Assembly: GCF_900176035.1 (NCBI RefSeq)
Contig: NZ_FWWT01000008.1
Coordinates: 62,001-126,000 of the forward strand
From: Desulfonispora thiosulfatigenes DSM 11270
GTDB lineage: Bacteria > Bacillota > Peptococcia > Peptococcales > Desulfonisporaceae
Length of the DNA: 64,000 nt
Direction: 5' to 3'
Below the pieces are notes generated by a model that made no database searches, was not told where the DNA came from, and saw only the letters and a list, made by a program, of their open reading frames with translations. The translations under genes and the position numbers were made by a program. Within the stretch, counting starts at the first letter, position 1. Each line of letters starts with the position of its first letter. This document shows, one piece after another, positions 25,216-33,647 of this stretch.

Positions 25216-26306
25216 TTCAAAGTATTTTTAACTAAGGGTCTTAAAATATAGCTAACATACCTTAAAGGATCAAAGCTACTAGTGTTAAATACTTTCTCAA
25301 TAATTTTACTATCCAAAGATTTTACTAATGTATCAAGAGCTTTGTTGTCTAGCTTTTCCATAGCCCTGCGTAAAACTAAAGAATTAGTATAAGCTTTTTT
25401 TAAAGGTTTAGTTAATTCTTCATAGCTACCTTGTCCACATAGATCCATGGCTGCGTAAATACCTGTTAAAATGGCCACATATTGACCAAAACCTAGAAAA
25501 GGCATAATAGAACCAAAATTATTCCCCACAAAAAAGGTATTTCCAATACGTGGATATTGGCAAGTTCCGATAATATATTTGTTCACTTCAAAATTATCCA
25601 CTATCTTTAAGTCTTGTTTAATATCTTTGCAAACTTTTTGAAAATATAATTTCCACATTTCTTCAAGATTGTTCTTCTGATTTTCGGGATACTCTGGGTA
25701 AGCAATCACGATATTTGCCTCAGTTTTTGAAAGAGGAATCATGTAACCATACCCTTGAGGTGCAAATCTACTATCAAGCCATGAGGCTACCTTAAAGCAA
25801 TTAAAATTTCCTTCTACTATTGCTCCTTTTAACGTAACTGTTAAATCTTCCTTAAAATTTTGAATTTCCTTAGCATAAGCCGCATCACCTGTAGCTAAAA
25901 TAACATGCGTAAAATCTTTTAGTAATTCCTCATAAGTAAACTTAGAATTAAAGAAAATTTTACTTTTTACTTGTCTAGCAAGTTGAGCCTCCATAGAATC
26001 TTGATGACGTCCTCTAATATTACTAAAGCCTAGTTGCCCCTCTATCGTTGCTTGATTATTTTCAGAAAAGACATTCATTGCCTTGATATTGCCAATAGGA
26101 CTTAAAAAAATTTCATAGTTTTCAGATAAATAAGCTAGAGCATCTCTCACCGGTCTATTCATTAAGGAAAGAATAATTTCGCCATTTTTAAATCTATCCC
26201 CTACTTGTTCCCTATCTTCAAAGATAATTGGCTCTATGCCAAACTTTTCTAAAGTTATCGCACAAGCTAAGCCCGCTAATCCTGCACCCATAATTGCAAC
26301 TTTCAT
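25212..26306 (-). CDS. FAD-dependent oxidoreductase, geranylgeranyl-reductase-like
   Basis: 364 residues beginning with the Rossmann motif MKVAIMGAGLAGLACAITLEK and an acidic strand end (PIIFEDRE). Later motifs are VILATGDAAYAKEI and FFVGNNFGSIMPFLGFGQY, the C-terminal FAD-binding region of flavoprotein reductases of the GGR/phenol-hydroxylase type. The substrate is not recognised. ATG 26306 is preferred over an upstream GTG because GAAGGTG sits at proper spacing. It is translationally coupled to the diguanylate cyclase gene, suggesting a redox or lipid-related link to c-di-GMP output. A Fur-like palindrome lies 68-84 bases upstream. Confidence 0.8.
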   Translation of the reverse strand: MKVAIMGAGLAGLACAITLEKFGIEPIIFEDREQVGDRFKNGEIILSLMNRPVRDALAYLSENYEIFLSPIGNIKAMNVFSENNQATIEGQLGFSNIRGRHQDSMEAQLARQVKSKIFFNSKFTYEELLKDFTHVILATGDAAYAKEIQNFKEDLTVTLKGAIVEGNFNCFKVASWLDSRFAPQGYGYMIPLSKTEANIVIAYPEYPENQKNNLEEMWKLYFQKVCKDIKQDLKIVDNFEVNKYIIGTCQYPRIGNTFFVGNNFGSIMPFLGFGQYVAILTGIYAAMDLCGQGSYEELTKPLKKAYTNSLVLRRAMEKLDNKALDTLVKSLDSKIIEKVFNTSSFDPLRYVSYILRPLVKNTLK

Positions 26307-26373
26307 GATAAACACCTTCTATTTTAAGTAATGTCTTCTCATTATTTGCAATTAACCCGGATATATACAGGAA

Positions 26374-26390
26374 TTAATAATAATTATTAA
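26374..26390. promoter_or_regulatory. Fur-like palindrome upstream of the FAD-protein operon
   Basis: TTAATAAT-A-ATTATTAA is a perfect 8-1-8 palindrome differing by one base per half from the Fur core TTGATAAT-N-ATTATCAA. In DNA this AT-rich such a match can arise by chance. Confidence 0.3.
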
Positions 26391-26434
26391 CAGCAACGAT
26401 TATCAAAACTTATACTATTATTTTACACTTCATT

Positions 26435-28324
26435 TTAGTCTTTTTCATTACTTAATATCCTCAAGAACAATTTAACTATATCTGGATCAAATTGGGTACC
26501 AGCGCATCTTTTTAACTCTTTTATAGCTTCTGATTTACTCTTTGGTTTATTGTACGGCCTATTACTTGTCATGGCATCAAAGGCATCAACGACAGCTAAT
26601 ATTCTACACTCTATTGGAATTTTAGCTCCTTTTATCTTTAATGGGTAACCCGTACCATCCCATTTTTCATGATGTTTTAAAATTAAATCGGCAATTTTTG
26701 CAAGATCTGGTGAAGAAATGGCAATGCGGTAGCCTTTTTCAGAATGTTTTTTCATTATCTCCCATTCTTCACTTGTTAAGGGGCCAGCCTTTAAAAGAAT
26801 GCTATCTGGTATTCCTACCTTTCCTAAATCATGAACTTGAGCTAAAAGATTAAGATTTGTAATTATATTTGAAGCTAAATTAAATTTTTCACCAATTTCT
26901 ATACAATATTCCGAAATTCTATGCGAATGTCCTTCTGTAATATAATCTTTTTCTGCCAAAGCTGCCATTAATGAGTCTATAATTTGACTACGACTACTTC
27001 TTTTTTGAATTAATTTTTCATGGTACATTTTTTCATCTGCTTTTTTTAATGTATCATTTAATGATTTGCAACTAATAGTTGTTGTGGCAGTTCCTAAAGA
27101 AAGGCTAAGAGGAAGATCTTGATTTTTTAAGTTATAATAATTTACACTATTTCTAATTTCGCTAACTATTTTTTCACTTTCTCTTTTTGTGGTCTTATTT
27201 AACAAGATAGAAAATTCATCTCCACCTGTACGTGCTAAAGTATCCCCAGTACGCAAGAATTTTCGTAATATATCTGCACATATTTTTAATAATTTGTCTC
27301 CATTTTCATGTCCTATTGTATCATTAATTATTTTAAGCCCATCTAAATCACAAGATATTACCGATATGGGATGACTATTAACATCTATTAATTTCTTAAT
27401 TTGCGCTTCAAAATAATTGCGATTATAGAGACCTGTTAGTTGATCATAAAGACTTAAATGTTTTAATTGTGCCTCCTTTTGTTTGCGCTCAGTGATATCC
27501 TCTGCACAACAAATCACATACTCTACATTTCCATCTTTACCTATATAAGGGGTTTTGACAATTGAGAAAGTTCTTAATTTACCTTTATAATTTGTTAATT
27601 CTTCTTCAGTACATATTTTTTTTCGCTCTTTAAAAACTCTTTTATTACTTTCTATGCATCTATCCGCTTCCTTTTTAGACATGAAATTATAAATTGATTG
27701 ATTTTCTACTTTCTCAATGTTTAGTCTATAAAAATTTGCATGGGCTTTATTAACAAGTCCATAAGTATCATAGCTTTTTAAATACCAAATATGATGATCA
27801 ATATTATCTAATAATAATGCTTGAGATTCTGCTATCCTTTTTAACTCCTTTTCCATAGTTTTCTTTTCAGTTACCTCACGCTGAATACCAAAGTGACCAA
27901 TAATCCTACCTTGGGCATCATAAAGACAGGTATAATCTCCTTCTATCCATATTTGAGTACCGTCTTTTTTACGTTCATCAGTATCAAAATGGACTTTTCC
28001 GTGATCAAAAAATTCTACCCATAATTCCTTACCATAATTAGGGTTATAAGCAAATAAATCATTAGGAGTTAGTCCTAAAAATTCGTCCTTGGTGTATCCA
28101 TACTGCTTAAGCATAGCACTATTAACTTTGGTTATTCTTTGATGAGCAAAAACATAATCCATTACCTTTTCTTTATCCACTTCATCATTCCAATAAACCG
28201 GCTCATCTATTATCATAAAGAAAAAACCATCCTGCGATTGACTAAAGAATAAATCTAATAATTCTTCTTTTTCCTTTAAAGCTCGCTTTAGTTTAAGATA
28301 TGTGCTTTTTCGTTGTTTTTTCAT
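26435..28324 (-). CDS. PAS-PAS-GGDEF-HD-GYP bifunctional c-di-GMP protein
   Basis: 629 residues, no membrane segment. Two PAS domains occupy ~15-155 and ~160-285. GGDEF (~290-450) has active site RTGGDEF and inhibitory RTGD. HD-GYP (~455-625) has HSHRISEYC, VHDLGKVGIPDS, HHEKWDGTGYP and DAFDAMTSNRPYN. It could both make and degrade c-di-GMP. PAS domain 1 has an aromatic-rich insert and may sense a small ligand or redox state. The ribosome site AAGGAGTG is rather far (13 bases) from ATG 28324. It is monocistronic, upstream of the FAD-GGDEF-ComFB operon on the same strand. Confidence 0.93.
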   Translation of the reverse strand: MKKQRKSTYLKLKRALKEKEELLDLFFSQSQDGFFFMIIDEPVYWNDEVDKEKVMDYVFAHQRITKVNSAMLKQYGYTKDEFLGLTPNDLFAYNPNYGKELWVEFFDHGKVHFDTDERKKDGTQIWIEGDYTCLYDAQGRIIGHFGIQREVTEKKTMEKELKRIAESQALLLDNIDHHIWYLKSYDTYGLVNKAHANFYRLNIEKVENQSIYNFMSKKEADRCIESNKRVFKERKKICTEEELTNYKGKLRTFSIVKTPYIGKDGNVEYVICCAEDITERKQKEAQLKHLSLYDQLTGLYNRNYFEAQIKKLIDVNSHPISVISCDLDGLKIINDTIGHENGDKLLKICADILRKFLRTGDTLARTGGDEFSILLNKTTKRESEKIVSEIRNSVNYYNLKNQDLPLSLSLGTATTTISCKSLNDTLKKADEKMYHEKLIQKRSSRSQIIDSLMAALAEKDYITEGHSHRISEYCIEIGEKFNLASNIITNLNLLAQVHDLGKVGIPDSILLKAGPLTSEEWEIMKKHSEKGYRIAISSPDLAKIADLILKHHEKWDGTGYPLKIKGAKIPIECRILAVVDAFDAMTSNRPYNKPKSKSEAIKELKRCAGTQFDPDIVKLFLRILSNEKD

Positions 28325-28624
28325 TTTTCGAAAAATTCACTCCTTTTATAAAATCAGCGATTTTATAAGTCAGAAAACTGCTCTTATCTTTTAGACTATA
28401 ATAGTTAAATATAATTAATTTCGACAATTTTAATAATACTACTTCATATTATATCATTTTATACCTATATTATCCAGGGGGGAAGGTACAAAAAACCCGT
28501 GAAGGTAACCAGAATTCTCTGATTACCCGCACGGGCTCCTTAAAACTATTGTATTATTTTTTCATTGGCTATTATTAGTCACATTTTTTTGCAAATAATA
28601 ATGTAGTTTATGATCGATACTTAT
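28325..28624. other. 300-base intergenic region
   Basis: Holds the glmS terminator (28491-28535) and, between it and 28325, an AT-rich promoter region for the PAS-GGDEF-HD-GYP gene with several TATAAT-like words but no clear -35/-10 pair. Nothing else was recognised. Confidence 0.5.
28491..28535 (-). terminator. Terminator after the glmS-like gene
   Basis: Outer stem 28496-28501 / 28530-28535 (CCCGTG/CACGGG) and inner stem 28504-28513 / 28518-28527 with one mismatch. On the minus strand it is followed by TTTTT. It is a strong GC-rich intrinsic terminator 90 bases after the stop codon. Confidence 0.88.
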
Positions 28625-29731
28625 TTATCCAATTACTGCCTTTGTTAAATTTCTCGGCTGATCTATTTCACAGCCTTTTGCTTTCGAAATATAGTAAGCG
28701 ATTAATTGTAAAGGCATAACCGCAAGTGCTGGTAATAATAAATTATCAACTTCTGGGATATATATTACTTCTTCAGTATATTTCGCCAATTCAGTATCCC
28801 CTTCTACGCCAATAGCTACAACCTTTGCTCCTCTTTCACTAAATTCTTTAATGTTAGCTAAGGTTTTGTCATAGATAGATTTTTGAGTGCAAACGGCAAT
28901 AATTAAAGTACCTTCATTAACTAATGCTGTTGTTCCGTGCTTAAATTCACCTGAAGGATAGGCTTCAGCATGAATATAAGAAGTTTCTTTTAACTTTAGT
29001 GCTCCTTCTAATGCTATTGCCCAGTCAAATCCACGTCCAATAAAGAATACGTTTTCTTTATCTTTAAACTCTTGTGCAATTTTTTCAAATTTATCAACTT
29101 CTGCTAAAATCTTTTCAATTTCTTTTGGTAGCTGTTGTAATTCTTTAATGATTTTTGCTGATGTTTCTTCATCTATTATTCCTTTTATTTGACCTAAATA
29201 TAATACTAATAAATACTCAGCTATTAGCATTGCGGTATAGGCTTTAGTAGAAGGTATCGCTACTTCTGATCCTGCCCAGATATAGATTACATAATCTGAT
29301 TCACGAGCTATTGTGCTATCTACTACGTTAGTAATTGCCATAACATCTGCACCTTTGCTTTTTGCTTCTCTTAAGGCTTCTAAGGTATCTGTTGTTTCTC
29401 CGGACTGGGTTACAACAATTACTAAAGTTTTTTCATCTACTAATGGTTCACGAAACGCGAATTCAGAAGCAATGTCTACTTCTACTGGCATTTTTAATAA
29501 TTTTTCGAATAGTTTTTTTCCTACTAGTCCTGCATGGTAAGCCGTTCCACAGGCAACAATATACACCTTATTCCATTTTTTTGCTGTTTCTAAGGATATT
29601 TCAAAGTCTTGAAATGTCACCTTATTGTTTTCGATTCTTCCATTTAATGTTCTGTTTACAGTTGCTGGCTGTTCATGGATTTCTTTAAGCATAAAATGCT
29701 CATATCCATTTTTTTCATCTAACTTTACCAT
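28625..29731 (-). CDS. GlmS isomerase half only (glutamine amidotransferase domain absent)
   Basis: Full GlmS (~600 residues) makes glucosamine-6-phosphate from fructose-6-phosphate and glutamine. This 368-residue protein aligns with the C-terminal ~365 residues only. It begins at the interdomain linker (GYEHFMLKEIHEQP) and has both SIS domains with VACGTAYHAG, VTQSGETTDTL, PSTKAYT, LEGALKLKETSYIHAEAY, EFKHG and the C-terminal DQPRNLTKAV. No N-terminal Cys glutaminase is encoded. TTAGGAGG precedes ATG 29731, and a glmS ribozyme lies immediately upstream, so the short form is not an artefact of start choice. It might use free ammonia, run as a deaminase, or pair with a separate glutaminase. 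Confidence 0.93.
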   Translation of the reverse strand: MVKLDEKNGYEHFMLKEIHEQPATVNRTLNGRIENNKVTFQDFEISLETAKKWNKVYIVACGTAYHAGLVGKKLFEKLLKMPVEVDIASEFAFREPLVDEKTLVIVVTQSGETTDTLEALREAKSKGADVMAITNVVDSTIARESDYVIYIWAGSEVAIPSTKAYTAMLIAEYLLVLYLGQIKGIIDEETSAKIIKELQQLPKEIEKILAEVDKFEKIAQEFKDKENVFFIGRGFDWAIALEGALKLKETSYIHAEAYPSGEFKHGTTALVNEGTLIIAVCTQKSIYDKTLANIKEFSERGAKVVAIGVEGDTELAKYTEEVIYIPEVDNLLLPALAVMPLQLIAYYISKAKGCEIDQPRNLTKAVIG

Positions 29732-29749
29732 TAAAAAATCCTCCTAAGT

Positions 29750-29896
29750 TTAAGCACACTGCATCTAATACCCTTTGTCCCTAAAATTACTTTTAGGATT
29801 TAAGATATCTTTTTCGGTCATGCAGCAACCGGGAAGCATCCGCCGAATTTTCGATTAAACTTCCCCCTCGTCAACCATGTACTGGTCCAGGCGCTT
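29750..29896 (-). ncRNA. glmS ribozyme
   Basis: A self-cleaving ribozyme and riboswitch activated by glucosamine-6-phosphate. On the minus strand, A at 29895 precedes GCGCCTGGACC, the cleavage-site motif. Then come TTGACGAGG, AATCGA...TCGGCGG, TTCCCGG and GACCG in the canonical order, and a closing hairpin CCTAAAA-GTAA-TTTTAGG before the ribosome site. Cleavage is predicted between 29895 and 29894. Confidence 0.95.
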
Positions 29897-29935
29897 ATTC
29901 ATACCACTGTGCTTAGTTCAAATACGGTACACTAC

Positions 29936-29964
29936 AGTATAACCTTTCTGCCTTTAATTAACAA
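29936..29964 (-). promoter_or_regulatory. Sigma-A promoter of the glmS ribozyme leader
   Basis: TTGTTA (29964-29959) and TATACT (29941-29936) on the minus strand with a 17-base spacer, about 40 bases upstream of the ribozyme cleavage site. Confidence 0.65.
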
Positions 29965-30019
29965 TAGGACATTTTTTCTAGTTTCACCCTTACTCTATGC
30001 ATAGACTTAAAGATTGCTA

Positions 30020-30640
30020 CTATAAATTAACTAGTTTTTTCAATTCCTTAATTTTGGTCTGATATTTTTTCTTGGACCAACTACCATAAGAGGGATGTGG
30101 TACTTCCCAGATAATATTCCAGTCCTTTTCATTAATCATTTGTTTTAGGTAATATTCGGCTGTTTTTCCACAAGGAATGAGTAAAGTGTCTTTTTGTACG
30201 CTTTGAATTTTAATTTTAAACTTAGTAAGTAAAATTTCTTTAATTATTAATTCTTTGTCACTTAATCTTTTAACATTTTTTCTTAACCTTTCTAGAATAC
30301 TTAAGATTTGCTGATACTTTTCTTGGACGTCTTCTGGATACGCTAATTTCTGCATTGGGATTTCACAAATGTTAGTTATACCTATTTTTTGAACTTTTTC
30401 ATTTTCCCCACTCTCAGAATCTAGGAATAACCCTAATGGTAAGGGCTTTTTTTTGTATTCCTCTGGGAATAAATGTTTAGTCATCATTTTCCCTGAGCTA
30501 CCTGCTACGGGTAATTTATATTTTAATTCTTCTACATGAGGACTTTCTAAAATAAAAATATACTCTGCTATAGCTAAATTAACACCCTGCACACTAAAAT
30601 ATTCATGTAAATAATCTAAGTCTTTACTTAATTTATCCAT
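30020..30640 (-). CDS. Uracil-DNA-glycosylase-superfamily-like protein
   Basis: 206 residues. The segment YIFILESPHVEEL..LPVAGSSGKMM resembles motif 1 of family-4/5 uracil-DNA glycosylases (Pro and Glu, then a G-x-SG loop). LLIPCGKTAEYYL resembles the central strand, and WEVPHPSYGSW resembles the HPS motif. The match is at the fold level; the catalytic polar residue of motif 1 is not clear. ATG 30640 is preferred over TTG 30652, which lies in the GGAGG ribosome site. It follows pyk by 35 bases, across an intrinsic terminator, so expression would rely on read-through or a nearby promoter. Confidence 0.55.
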   Translation of the reverse strand: MDKLSKDLDYLHEYFSVQGVNLAIAEYIFILESPHVEELKYKLPVAGSSGKMMTKHLFPEEYKKKPLPLGLFLDSESGENEKVQKIGITNICEIPMQKLAYPEDVQEKYQQILSILERLRKNVKRLSDKELIIKEILLTKFKIKIQSVQKDTLLIPCGKTAEYYLKQMINEKDWNIIWEVPHPSYGSWSKKKYQTKIKELKKLVNL

Positions 30641-30652
30641 TTCATCCTCCAA

Positions 30653-30676
30653 TAAAAAAAGCCCCTCAGGGCTTTT
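30653..30676 (-). terminator. Terminator after pyk
   Basis: An 8-bp stem AAAAGCCC/GGGCTTTT (30657-30664 / 30669-30676) with a 4-base loop, followed on the minus strand by TTTT and more. It overlaps the pyk stop codon and sits directly ahead of the next gene's ribosome site. Confidence 0.85.
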
Positions 30677-32423
30677 ATATTACATTTGCTATACCTCGAT
30701 AAACTGCACCTCTATTTACGTCTAAGGTAAATATTTCGCCATTTTTAAATTTATTTCTAGCATCTTTAATTCCTACGATTACCGATACCCCAATATTTAA
30801 GCCAACTATTGCAGCATGAGAAGTAATTCCTGCTTCTTCTGTGATAACCGCTGCTGCTTTTTTCATATATGGTACCATTTCAGCAGTGGTTCCAAAAGTA
30901 ACTAAAATTTCCCCTTCTTCTAGCTGTTTAGCATCTTCTAGATTATTAACTATTCTTGCTTTACCTACTACAGAATTATAGCCAATTCCTGTACCTAGTG
31001 CGACTATTTGACCTACTACTTCTACCTTTAGGATATTAGTTGTTCCGGCTAGCCCCACAGGTACACCTGCTGTAACTACAACTAAATCACCGTTATTAAT
31101 AAATCCTGCCTCTAATGTTGTATCTATGGCTTGTTCGATCATTTTATCTGTCCCATTAGCCTCATCAGTATAAATAGGATTTACTCCCCATACTATGGAT
31201 AACTTGGTCAGTGCCCTCATACATGGTGTATTTGCCACAATTGTAGCTTTTGGCCTGTATTTAGATATCATTCGGGCTGTAAAACCTGTTTTGGTTACGG
31301 TAATAATTGCAGCTGCTCTTAAATCTCTAGCCGTAGAGCAAGTTGCATGACTAATAGCATCAGTTGTAGTTTTACGAGTCTTTATTTCTTTAAATCTATG
31401 GTGGTCATCATAATTAATAGCTGACTCTGTTTTTTCTGCTATACGTGTCATTGTTTGTAAGGATATTACGGGATATTTTCCTGCCGCCGTCTCCCCTGAT
31501 AACATTATTGCATCTGTGCCATCAAAAATTGCATTAGCTACATCACTAGCTTCTGCTCTTGTTGGACGAGGGTTTCGCATCATTGAATCTAACATTTGCG
31601 TAGCTGTAATTACAGGTTTGCCAAGTTTATTGCACTTCTTTATTAATATCTTTTGAATTATTGGTACTTCTTCCGTTGGAATTTCTACTCCTAAGTCTCC
31701 TCTTGCAACCATAATTCCTTCAGATACTTCTAAGATTTCATCAATATTATCGACACCTTGGCGATTTTCTATTTTAGAAATAATATCTATATCTGCGTTC
31801 TCTTCTTCTAATATTTTCTTAATAGCTAAAACATCTTGGGCATTTCTAATAAAGGATGCCGAAATAAAGTCTACACCATATTTAATCCCGAACTTAATAT
31901 CTGCAATATCTTTTTCCGTAATAGATGGTAAATTAATTCTGACATCAGGCACATTTACACCTTTACGGTTAGAAATTTCTCCACTATTTAAAATCTTACA
32001 TTTTATTTCTGATTTTTCTACATTTAATACTTCTAAAGAAATAATTCCATCATCTAAAAGAATTTGATTTCCTGGCTTTACATCCTGTGGTAAACCAGCA
32101 TAATTTACAAAAATTCTAGACTCATCACCTTCTATTTCATCAGTGGTTAAGGTAATTTCATTTCCTGCTATTAAATTAGCCTTGCCATCTTTAATTAGAC
32201 CTATTCTAATCTCAGGTCCTTTGGTATCAAGCATAATCCCAATTGGCTTCTTTGTTATCTCTACAGCTTTAGCAATAGCTCCAATTCTCTCGGCATGTTC
32301 TTCATAATTTCCGTGTGAAAAATTGAGTCTAGCTACATTCATGCCATTATTGATTAATTCTACTAATGTTTCTACCGATTGACTTGCTGGACCTATTGTG
32401 CAGACAATTTTTGTTTTTTTCAT
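30675..32423 (-). CDS. pyk: Pyruvate kinase with C-terminal PEP-utiliser-like domain
   Basis: Converts PEP and ADP to pyruvate and ATP, the last step of glycolysis. 582 residues. The catalytic core has KIVCTIGPAS, NVARLNFSHG, MVARGDLGVEIP and ITATQMLDSM. The extra ~100-residue C-terminal domain has GITSHAAIVG, the PEP-utiliser His-containing motif found in Bacillus-type enzymes. ATG 32423 is chosen because GGAGG is six bases upstream; the adjacent ATG 32426 is too close. pfkA starts the pair 25 bases upstream, the conserved pfkA-pyk glycolytic operon of Firmicutes. Confidence 0.97.
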   Translation of the reverse strand: MKKTKIVCTIGPASQSVETLVELINNGMNVARLNFSHGNYEEHAERIGAIAKAVEITKKPIGIMLDTKGPEIRIGLIKDGKANLIAGNEITLTTDEIEGDESRIFVNYAGLPQDVKPGNQILLDDGIISLEVLNVEKSEIKCKILNSGEISNRKGVNVPDVRINLPSITEKDIADIKFGIKYGVDFISASFIRNAQDVLAIKKILEEENADIDIISKIENRQGVDNIDEILEVSEGIMVARGDLGVEIPTEEVPIIQKILIKKCNKLGKPVITATQMLDSMMRNPRPTRAEASDVANAIFDGTDAIMLSGETAAGKYPVISLQTMTRIAEKTESAINYDDHHRFKEIKTRKTTTDAISHATCSTARDLRAAAIITVTKTGFTARMISKYRPKATIVANTPCMRALTKLSIVWGVNPIYTDEANGTDKMIEQAIDTTLEAGFINNGDLVVVTAGVPVGLAGTTNILKVEVVGQIVALGTGIGYNSVVGKARIVNNLEDAKQLEEGEILVTFGTTAEMVPYMKKAAAVITEEAGITSHAAIVGLNIGVSVIVGIKDARNKFKNGEIFTLDVNRGAVYRGIANVI

Positions 32424-32447
32424 CATTATCCTCCTTTCCTGCTACAA

Positions 32448-33407
32448 TTATATTGCAAGTATTCCTGCTAAATTATGTACATACTCATCTATTCCTTTTT
32501 TCTTGCCGATAATTTCTTGAAGTGGTATCCCCACAACGTGATTACCTACCATACCTGCCATTAAATCTGTTTTTCCATCTAACAGGAGGTTAACTGCAAA
32601 GGCTCCCATTTTACTAGCAATTATCCGGTCTGTGGCACTAGGGGTACCTCCACGTAAAGTATGACCTAAAACAGTTACTCGGATATCATAATCTGCTAAT
32701 TCTTGAATTTTTCTTTTTACGTCAAAAGCCGAACCTACACCCTCAGCAACTAAAATTATGCTATGTCTTTTTCCTCTATCTAATCCTCTTTGTAATCTTT
32801 TTACTATCGTCTCGTAGTCTACAGGTGTTTCTGGAACTAAAATTGATTCTGCTCCACCTGCTAGTCCTGCTTCAAGTGCTAGCCATCCTGAATTACGCCC
32901 CATTACTTCAATCAAGAATATTCTCTCATGCGAGGTAGCAGTATCTCTAATTCTATTAATAGCATCTAAGGCAGTGTTTACTGCTGTGTCAAATCCTATG
33001 GTTAAGTCCGTTCCAAAAATATCATTATCAATAGTTGCAGGAACTCCAATTACAGGAACATTTAATTCACATAATTCTCGAGCACCTCTAAAGGAACCGT
33101 CTCCACCTACTACAACTAGTCCATCAATTTTATGGATTCGAATACTTTCAAGGGCTTCTTCTTTACCTTCTTTAGTCATAAATTCTTCACTTCTAGCTGT
33201 ATGTAAAAAAGTTCCACCTCTTTGAATAATATCTGCTACTGACCCTAAATCTAATTTTGTAAAATCTCCATCAATCAATCCAGCATAGCCTCTTTTTATC
33301 CCAACTGCTTCACAACCATTATAAATTGTAGTCCTCACAACAGCCCTTATCGCAGCGTTCATCCCTGGGGCATCACCACCACTTGTTAAAACAGCGATTT
33401 TTTTCAT
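32448..33407 (-). CDS. pfkA: ATP-dependent 6-phosphofructokinase
   Basis: Phosphorylates fructose-6-phosphate, the committed step of glycolysis. 319 residues with all PfkA motifs: LTSGGDAPGMNAAIRAVVR (ATP loop), GGDGSFRGA, the catalytic ATIDNDIFGTD loop, MGRNSGWLAL and LRGGTPSATDR (effector/substrate sites). The Gly after GGDG indicates ATP rather than pyrophosphate use. GAGGGGG precedes ATG 33407. It is co-transcribed with pyk downstream and probably with the DUF2007-mtrB-coaD genes upstream. Confidence 0.97.
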   Translation of the reverse strand: MKKIAVLTSGGDAPGMNAAIRAVVRTTIYNGCEAVGIKRGYAGLIDGDFTKLDLGSVADIIQRGGTFLHTARSEEFMTKEGKEEALESIRIHKIDGLVVVGGDGSFRGARELCELNVPVIGVPATIDNDIFGTDLTIGFDTAVNTALDAINRIRDTATSHERIFLIEVMGRNSGWLALEAGLAGGAESILVPETPVDYETIVKRLQRGLDRGKRHSIILVAEGVGSAFDVKRKIQELADYDIRVTVLGHTLRGGTPSATDRIIASKMGAFAVNLLLDGKTDLMAGMVGNHVVGIPLQEIIGKKKGIDEYVHNLAGILAI

Positions 33408-33427
33408 TTAATAGTCCCCCTCTTTAT

Positions 33428-33628
33428 TTAAAATGATATTGAACTATTTATTATTTCTATTGCTTCTTCAGCTTCTGATTCAGGTACAGAAATTTCTACT
33501 GCTCCAGAATCACCTAAATGTGGTACTCCCATTGATTTGAGATTAACTAAGAGTCCTTCTCCTTTAAGCAGCGTACTTATCTGTTCGGCGATAATTCGGT
33601 TTGGTGCTATATAGATTATAGTCCACAT
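33428..33628 (-). CDS. Small DUF2007-like protein (putative signal-transducing protein)
   Basis: 66 residues: MWTIIYIAPNRIIAEQISTL, then a Leu/Gly-rich loop (LKGEGLLVNLKSMGVPHLG), and a beta-alpha end VEISVPESEAEEAIEIINSS. This ferredoxin-like beta-alpha-beta pattern with a gene-start Tyr-x-Ala and a short helix fits DUF2007, small proteins of unknown role. It is placed 20 bases upstream of pfkA and 19 bases after mtrB, so it is in the same operon. A metabolite-sensing role next to glycolytic genes is speculation. Confidence 0.65.
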   Translation of the reverse strand: MWTIIYIAPNRIIAEQISTLLKGEGLLVNLKSMGVPHLGDSGAVEISVPESEAEEAIEIINSSISF

Positions 33629-33647
33629 AAAGCATTACCTACCTTCC

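Noticed and set aside
28625-29731. glmS seen as a frameshifted full-length gene
   Set aside because: The sequence upstream of the ATG is the glmS ribozyme with its own ribosome site, leaving no space for the glutaminase domain in any frame.
29862-30019. Possible small protein gene in the ribozyme leader
   Set aside because: No frame with a ribosome site. The region is explained by the glmS promoter and ribozyme 5' end.
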